From Ulota crispa (taxonomy: Eukaryota > Streptophyta > Bryopsida > Orthotrichales > Orthotrichaceae), in the NCBI GenBank assembly GCA_963920765.1, contig OY987251.1, forward strand, positions 1,862,501 to 1,926,500: a stretch of DNA of 64,000 nt. Direction: 5' to 3'. The notes beneath the pieces were generated by a model. That model had not been told where the DNA came from, did no database searches, and saw only the letters and a program-made list of their open reading frames with translations. Positions within the stretch are counted from its first letter, which is position 1. Every line of letters starts with the position of its first letter. The translations under genes were made by a program, and so were the position numbers. This document shows, one piece after another, positions 57,022 to 64,000 of the stretch.

Positions 57022-60000
57022 TGTGAGTTGTAGATTCAGCACCAGAAGTCTTGAGTTTATTTTTTAGTTTTACTTAGCTTTGAAATTATGTTAATATAAG
57101 TGGAATAGCCATTTATGTTGATTCAAATTAGTTTGATCAAATGGTTAGCGATACGCCATTTACCCTACTCCATTTGGTAGGTCATTAGGAGAGATTTAGT
57201 GAGATTTAGTGGTCTTTAGTGAGTTTGAGTGACACACATACATGGGGCTTGGGATCCCCTCCAAAAGTCCCCACTAACCTAATTAGAGAGTGTTAGTTTA
57301 GGATTTGCTACTAGGGGGTTGGAATCCCCTCCAAAAGTCCCCACTAACCTAATCAAAGAGGGTTAGTTTAGGAGTAGATTAGTTATGCCATGGCCAAGGA
57401 TCACGTCATCCGGTTCACATCACAATTTTGATTTGGTGCATCTATACCCAAGGTTCCCAAGGACCTTCCGCTTTTCAAAAAGCATGATTCCAAGCGGTCA
57501 ACCCTACTAGGCTACTAGTCAATCCCGGTCAAAGGAGGTTGACAAATGGCAGGAAAATGCCACCAAATTTCATGGAAGAGTTTCTCAAGGATTTAAGACA
57601 ATCCCTCAAGTTTCAAGTTGTTGCAATAGTAGCAAGGCCTCAAACAATCACAACCAGCTTATTTCAAGAAGGCGCGCAAAATCCAATTTCAAAATATCAT
57701 CCATTTGGAGCCTAATTGATGGAAGCAAGGATTGTTTCCCGGCTCTTCCAACAACGTTGGAAAACCTCGGGAAGTCAATTTCTCAATTTGGGATGAATTC
57801 CCAATTTTGGATTTTTCATCCATCCACTACTAACCCTTCATTCAAGATTCCCGATGCCCTATAGCTTAGAATTGGAAGTGTAAACAACCATAACCAGCTA
57901 TTTTAGGTCCATGGAATCTAATGCCACCATCCATTTGTTGTTTGGAGCTAAGCATCGGAAGTTATGGCAAATTCATTCAGATTTCATCCATTTTGAGTTT
58001 TTCTTAGATTTTAGGTAGATTTCAAGGAATCTATGGATTTCCTAGATAGAGGGCCAATGTGGCCCCCGTCAAAAAGTATAATGGGAGGCCCACCTCCTCC
58101 CAAAAACATTCCACTTAGAGTCCTCGGTCACTTACACTCCTCTTGCCACTTGGGCCCATCCCTCCATGTTTTAGATCACTTGTTTTCATCACTCATTCCT
58201 TGTCACCAATACTTGTACTCTTTCCAAGGTCTCTTTTGCCACTTTCCCTTGTCCACTCCAAGCATTAGATAGTTAGAACTTGTTTGCATTACCTTGAGTC
58301 CTACTAACCCCTAGGAAGTTGGATTAAAACTTGGCAATGTTGCTCTTAGAAGTCTTAGTTAAGCACTGTGGTCACCACATTAGCCTTCAAGGTCTTTAGT
58401 CGGAATAGGAGTATTGAGTGTTAAAGCCAGCTTACCATACCGTTACCATAACTTGTCCATCGTACCAGAAGAAGCCCTTCTAGGAGCTCCTTTGGAATCA
58501 TCTCAGCTCAGCTTTGGCCAGCTAACCCGATCCCTCTTGCAGCTCTTTGAGAAGCCACTGAGCCTCCAAATTCTCTCAACTTGAAGTCTAGCTTCGCTCA
58601 CAGATTCCTCGGCTTGTGTCACTACCAGCCGCCCAAGACCCCTCACATTCTAGTATTCTATTGAGGAGACGCCACCTGGGTCTCACCAGTTTGAATTTCA
58701 AGCCAGTCACCAGCCTTGCTCATTGAGCTCTTGGCTGAGTTCTCACTGTCTCAAGAATTCTTTGCCAATCACCAACCTTGCTCACCAAGCTCTAGGTAGC
58801 TCTTACTTTCCAAATTCTCTGCCCAATTTCAGCGTGCTCATTGAGTTCTAGCTAGCCCTCACCTCTTAGAAACCTCTGCCGAGACACCAGCGTGCTCATC
58901 AAGCCTTTGGTCAAGCCATCGCTTTCTCAAAATTCTCTGCTAGTACCAGCCTTGCTCACTGAACTCTAGCCCTCATCTCTTACTCTCTCAAAATTCTCTG
59001 CTAGTACCAACCTTGTTCATCGAGCTCTAGCCGAGCCTTTGCTTGCTCAGAATCCTCTGACTAGTATTAGCGTGCTCATTGAGCTCTAGTCCGAGCCCTC
59101 ACTTCTCAAAATCCTCTGCTAGTACAAGCGTGCTCAATGATCCCTAGTCAAGCTTTCACTCTCTCAGAATCCTCTGCTTGGTACTACCATTGCTCTAGCC
59201 AAGCCTTTGCTTGCTCAGAATTCTCTGACCAGTATTAGAGTGCTCATCAAGCTTTGGTCCGAGCCCTCACTTCTCAGAATCCTCTGCTAGTACCAGTATT
59301 GCTTGTTGAGCTCTAGTTCTCACCTTCCATTCTCTCAGAACTCTCTGCTAGTACCAGCGTGCTCATCGATCCCTAGCCAAGCCCTCACTTTCTCAGAATC
59401 CTTTGCCTAGTACCGGCATTGCTCTCAAGCTCTAGCTAAGCCTTTGCTTCTCAGAATTCTCTGCTAGTACCAGGGTGCTCATTGAGCTCTAGCCAAGCCC
59501 TCACTTCTTAGAATTCTTTGACCAGTCACCAGCATTGCTTCTGATCCCTCTCATAATTCTTTGCTAGCACTCACATTGCTCTCAAAGCTCTCTTCAAATT
59601 CTCTAGTAGTCGCCAGTCTTGCTCATTGAGCTCTGGCCAAGCCTTCACTTCTCGGAATCCTCTGCCTAGTTACCAACATTGCTCTCAAGCTCTCAGCTAG
59701 CTCTCTTCACCTCTCAAAATTCTCTGCCCAGCACCAGCCATGCTCACCGAGCCGCAGCCTACAACGCAAAGGCTGCGACCCCCGGGCTTCCCCCCAATGC
59801 CAAGTACCAGCCGGGTATCTCTAACCCAGGGCCTCAACAGGGCATCGATAGGGCTTCGGCAAGGCTCCAATCTAGGGCTCTGGTCCAGGATCTCAGGCTA
59901 ACTAAACAAAGCCCCCCCTCAAGTTTAGAATCCAAGACAAGGGAAGGGAAGGGCTTTAATACCTCAACTAATCCTCTTTGACTTTTAGGGGAGTTATCTA

Positions 60001-60680
60001 GTAATTGGCATCAATTAATATTAATTTTTAGGATTTCCTTGAACTACGAGAAGGGTTTTTCTTGATTGCCCATTAAGTGCGTCATAGCTTGAGTTGGAGA
60101 GGTAGACCCATCATATTGTACCCACCAGCTAGACAAAGAGATCACCTACGTCATTTCCAATTGCTATTGAGTCATTGAGGTGGCCAAAAATCATCCTTAG
60201 CATCATTTCTAGTACATGGCCAACGTTGTGATTATTTGTCACAACCACGGCACACACACCAATCCGCTAACAAGTTTTGACACCCGAAACCCACTAGAGT
60301 GTTGCGATTATTTGTCCCCAGAAGTAGAATTTCTAAACCATTCAATCTAGCACTACTTTGACCTCGCTCAAAGAACATGGAGGCCGTGCATGACCCAGCT
60401 GTAGAGTATGTGAACCCCCATGATGAGGTATGATCATTTACATCCCCAGTTCCGTTCAAACATGTAAATTTGACTTTGGCATACTAAGCAACTTCTTTTA
60501 CTCTTTGTTCATCATTGTATGTTGTAGACTTGTTAGCAAAGATCCATTGCTTGGAAGGCATCTTAAGTTGGAAATCTACAACTCAAACCACCCTCTTGCT
60601 ACTTTAGCTTATTTTCCAGTTTTGTTAGAATTTGGTTGTGCTTGCGCTTACTTCTCAAGGGGGAGGTTTGAGCACTCACA
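57022..60680 (-). mobile_element. TGTGAG-family long non-coding element, copy 3 (inverted)
   Basis: The plus strand shows TGTGAGTTGTAGATTCAGC at 57,022 and GGTTTGAGCACTCACA ending at 60,680, flanked by a perfect AGCCG duplication (57,017-57,021 and 60,681-60,685). 3,659 bp. The first 1 kb is almost identical to the complement of the right end of copy 2. This copy defines the element's exact ends and its 5-bp duplication. No protein domain. Confidence 0.8.
58480..59760. repeat. Minisatellite core of copy 3
   Basis: About twenty imperfect units of roughly 55-60 bp of the type 'tctcagaat(c/t)ctctgctagtac', 'cagcgtgctcat', 'gagctctagccaagccctcac'. Pyrimidine-rich on the plus strand, i.e. purine-rich in element sense like copies 1 and 2. 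Much longer, more regular units than in copies 1 and 2. Confidence 0.8.
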
Positions 60681-61280
60681 AGCCGTTGAGGTTGTTTTCT
60701 TCAAGGTGTGTCATCCATTCAAGAGCAAGTTGTACTTGTCTCTTGAAGAGGAATTGGAGCCATTGATGTTGCAAGGTACCAGGATTTTTGTGAGTACGTG
60801 GAGGGAGGAAGGTACTACAAAGCCAATCCACATCCAACAATGCTGTAATGCGAGCCTTTTGTCTTGAGGTTGCACCATACAAATCTGCCCAAGCTTGCAA
60901 AACATTTGCCTCCTCTTGTAAGTGATGAGGTGCCCCCAACAGAAGCATTGTGTTGTTGCCAAAGATACACCCAAATCTAGCAAGAAATCCCCGCGGCAGC
61001 GTTTGCTCATCTGTCATGCTGCCTCGCGCCAACGACATCAAGCACTACAATGCAAAATTGTCAATTGCGCCGCTTGAAAATGGTGGTGCAGAATTCTAAT
61101 AAATTCCTAAACCACTATACCCTTCGTAAAGCCACCCCACATCCCAAAATCCTAATCATAAACCTAAATACTCTAACACGTAAATTGGGCCTTCATCAAC
61201 TTCACACAATCAATCCAACACCCATATTGCCTTCCAATCTTCTTAGCAAATCTTAACCCACGCTACCTCCTCTCCCCGCA

Positions 61281-61352
61281 ATGGAATCCAAAGCTTCATC
61301 TCCTACCACCAACCCTGTTCTCCCGCCTCTTGCTGCCAACGGCCAAAGATAA
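61281..61352 (+). CDS. Possible first exon (23 codons), low confidence
   Basis: ATG in the favourable context CCGCAATGG follows a pyrimidine-rich, 5'UTR-like stretch. It encodes MESKASSPTTNPVLPPLAAN and runs to CAAAG|ATAAGTATG, which would be a donor site if ATAAGT were GTAAGT. As it stands it stops at TAA (61,350). It may be the decayed start of a gene; no downstream exon was identified. Confidence 0.2.
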   Translation: MESKASSPTTNPVLPPLAANGQR

Positions 61353-62801
61353 GTATGCGTTGCACAACCCACAAAATTAATATGTAACCATGGCATACGT
61401 ATTGAAACCGCGTATACTGACAATTATAGCTACAAAGGGCCTCCTTGTTGTTCAAGGGTTAAGGTAACTTTTTGAGTTTAAGGTGGAGTACAAAGTGGGA
61501 CACCTGTTTTTCCCAAATTAACGAATATGGTGTTTTTAACATTAAACATGCCCAATATTTGATTCAAAAATAGGAGCATGGAATGACAAGAAAAATCATT
61601 TTCTGTTGAGTTATCTTGCAATGGAATAGGTGTAAACAAAATAAATGTTATTTTCATGCCATTTATTACAAAATTACCCCCACATATTTTTGCTGTGAGA
61701 TTGGAATAAGTATCATGATGAGATACAAATTCTTTGACCCTGTCTTCTCCTTGAAACACATAAGAGTTATAATAGTCAGTGCTATATGTGTAAAAGTATT
61801 GTATAATGTTGATATAGTTCCTAGTGTTTATTTGCTTATTTATATTTTGCTTTTGCTACATTTTATTTCCTGGTTTAATTGCTTTGCACTTTGGGCAGCA
61901 AACCTTTTGTTTCAATTTCGGAACACATACCTTAAAAAAGAACCAAGTTTTATGTATCATGATATATACAGAATGAAATTGGAAAAAGCATCATAGATAT
62001 GACATGATTTGAAGGAACAAATTTTTTGTAATTTAAGTGCTACAACCTTTGATATAGTAATAATTGCATTGATTTCTTTTTTCATTTTTTAATGAGCTAT
62101 ATACAAAGTGTTGTCATACTTATATGAAACAAACAATCAATCCAATTTCTTGAAAATGAAGCATTCAAATTCTAAACAAAAGATTAATGTAAACAGTCTC
62201 ATGCAAAAACTTCTTGTATTTCATTCATTCACTCTGTATTGTATGCTTGTGTTTGTTTTTCATCATTGCGCAACAATCTGTAAAGCCCTTTCCATACATC
62301 TATTCTATTGGTCAAAGAGTACAAATTTGTTAAATTGATACTTTTCTGTTCAAATATGGTCCTTTAAAATCAATCTAAAAATCAATTGATTCAAAAATCT
62401 TAAGAAAACAACCATTAGTAGAAGTGAACAACATAAACTTAAAGAAAAAATTCCCTTGCAAAGGTCAGTAGTTTTTTGTTTATCATCAGTGAAAGGAAAA
62501 AAATTTCACTTATTTTACATCTATTGACATATGTTGGTGAGTGTAATAATACATCCATCACATGCATTTCATGTATTGGTCATTGGCAACAACACTTGTT
62601 TGAATATTACAACTTAATTTTATGTTAGGGTTGTACTTTGAGTGTTCTAACTTTCTAAAATTAAGAAATGATGTTGTGTAGTTCCTAAAAGTTATAGTAG
62701 AAATGTTATAATCAACTTTGCAGGAATCAAATTCAATAGATAATATTCAGCAAAATTAAATTGACACTCCAATATTTGTATGTTATGATTAGTGCCAATA
62801 C
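61353..62801. other. AT-rich intergenic, nothing assigned
   Basis: 61,502-61,533 is a single-ended relative (inverted) of the 15.4-kb MITE terminus. The 126-codon plus frame at 61,616-61,996 is hydrophobic and AT-driven, without family character. Confidence 0.4.
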
Positions 62802-62886
62802 CTGACATAGTTTCCTTAGGCGCTGAACTAGCCACAAGTGGTTCATCACCTGTATCCCAATTTACTCGAATCAAATTTGTTCCCTG
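62802..62886 (-). CDS. Candidate internal exon of unknown gene
   Basis: Minus strand. A strong acceptor (ACTTTTTTGTTTGTGCAG) precedes about 85 bases that stay open as GTNLIRVNWDTGDEPLVASS and APKETMSG, followed by the donor CAG|GTATTG. Both splice sites fit plant consensus and the peptide is of balanced composition in a very AT-rich region. I cannot name the family. Another frame through the same exon is also open for a stretch, so the phase is not certain. Confidence 0.35.
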
Positions 62887-64000
62887 CACAAACAAAAAAG
62901 TAATATAGGGTGAACTTTTTCCAAAATAATATTTCAAATAGTCGTAAGTCAAATATGAACAAAGATGTTGCTAAATTCAATAACAGTGTGTAAATGCTGT
63001 ATACAACACAGTAGAAGCACAAACTTGTTTCAAATATAAGCATTGCTATTATTGTCTTTTGGACTAAACTCTAAAATAAATATTACTTGGTTTTTTTTAT
63101 CATGGCACAAATTTAAGTACTTGCTCAAAAACAACTAACTCTACATTATTGAGATTTGAAAAATGGTTAGAGAGAATCTTGGTTACAATAAAATAAAAAA
63201 AAGCTATAGTTATGTTACATAGCATGAAAAAAGAGATTTTGGATACTAACTTTAAGAGAAGTCATTTCAAATCTTTCAATAAGTGTTTGGTTTAGGACAG
63301 AAATTAAAAGATATGAATGAATTTAGCATAAAAGCACATTTATCATTACCCGTTAAGGGAAAAGGAAAAATCAAATAATAGTTTCAAGGTTTTTAATTTA
63401 AAAGAACAATTTTTTTTCTATTTAGTAAACTTTCATGAATGTAGAAAACACAGGCATGAAATTGTATTTGTTCAAATTTAATCCAAAGAAAAGTGGAAAC
63501 CAATAGTAATCTCTACTAAATACACTTGAGCTTAGCAAACAATTGTGGCTTTCCAAGGAGCAAATTTGCAATGAGCATGTGTGCATGAAAGCCTTCAATA
63601 ATCAAGCACGTTATTATAATCCGACAATCAAGAAACCTCCACAAACCCCAATCAAAGCTAACTGTTTTATACTTCTAATGGATTTATAGCTGACTCCTCT
63701 TACTAGAAGATCCTTGATTGGATATCATTGAAGTCAAGTCACAACGTGATCGAACCACAAATTTAATTGTAAAAAGTTAGTTCATTCTAAATTGGAAGTC
63801 TCCACATGATTGGGTAGTGTAATGATTATGTCAATAAGACATGCAACTCTAATTTCATTACATGACATTTTTCAAAAAAATGCCCCTACAATTTTCATTT
63901 AACCTTGAGGCCAACTATTTCAAGGGTTAGAGTATAAATATTCAAAGTGAACACTACTTTCCAAAAAGGTTATAAAAGATTGGAACAAATGGACTAATTC
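62887..64000. other. AT-rich intergenic, nothing assigned
   Basis: No gene, RNA or element recognised to the end of the window. Confidence 0.4.

Larger units (their letters stand above)
56738..61041 (-). pseudogene. Open frame of unknown family split by copy 3
   Basis: Removing copy 3 and one AGCCG duplication leaves a minus-strand frame open for 180 codons (61,041 to 60,681 joined to 57,016 to 56,838; stop TAG at 56,835). It contains EQTLPRGFLARFGCIFG and QEEANVLQAWADLYG, then SNVNTIIWEKLFPNPI. The opposite strand also has a long reading, with an Arg-rich, acid-free start (MARHFACSASRIAARFLAS from 56,880) like a mitochondrial presequence, but it needs a stop and a frameshift repaired. I recognise neither. 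Moderate GC marks both halves as former genic DNA. Confidence 0.3.

Noticed and set aside
60430..60867. 145-codon plus-strand open frame
   Set aside because: Crosses the end of copy 3 into the flank, so its first part is element sequence; only the flank part is considered, under the split open frame entry.

Overview
The window looks like repeat-dominated nuclear DNA of a land plant with a large genome. It is AT-rich and has no dense gene run. It carries plant-type mobile elements: a chromodomain Ty3/gypsy retroelement, a CACTA element, a hAT transposase relic and many foldback MITEs. It also carries a plant AP2/ERF transcription-factor coding sequence. A 200-base run of N follows a (TA)n tract, so this is assembled scaffold sequence. 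One possible exon resembles the WD40 region of the ciliary protein CFAP57/FAP57. If that is right, a lineage with swimming sperm (bryophyte, lycophyte, fern, cycad or Ginkgo) would fit, but this is weak evidence.

Layout. 1-6.8 kb: a decayed minus-strand Ty3/gypsy chromovirus with recognisable gag, zinc knuckle, protease, RT, RNase H, integrase and chromodomain, running into an LTR-like repeat at the window edge. 7.7 kb: a 24-bp minisatellite. 9.8-11.45 kb: a minus-strand hAT transposase pseudogene. 13.6-17.2 kb: three MITE/foldback elements. 17.66-19.91 kb: a non-autonomous CACTA element. 23.4-40.9 kb: a cluster of elements with TTAA target duplications and CCCCTAAAGG termini (piggyBac-like), interleaved with foldbacks. 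Among these is a 1.17-kb near-perfect palindrome with a second MITE family at its exact centre. 37.8 kb: a WD40-type exon. 41.7 kb: gap.

43-61 kb is the most structured part. A family of long non-coding elements (TGTGAG...CTCACA termini, 5-bp target duplication, minisatellite core) has three copies. Copy 1 (4.7 kb, itself hit by an 800-bp TIR element) lies inside an AP2-domain coding sequence. Removing it and one target duplication restores one continuous frame, broken only by stop codons of the C-to-T/G-to-A type. Copy 2 lies downstream without matching flanks. Copy 3 is inverted, has a perfect AGCCG duplication and splits another open frame. Between copies 2 and 3 are an unassigned gene-like island, a frameshifted retroelement gag-like coding region and a second copy of the LTR-like repeat seen at the window start. 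61-64 kb has one exon-like segment with good splice sites.

No intact protein-coding gene, tRNA, rRNA or CRISPR array was found. The biology here is layered transposition into older genes, followed by mutational decay.
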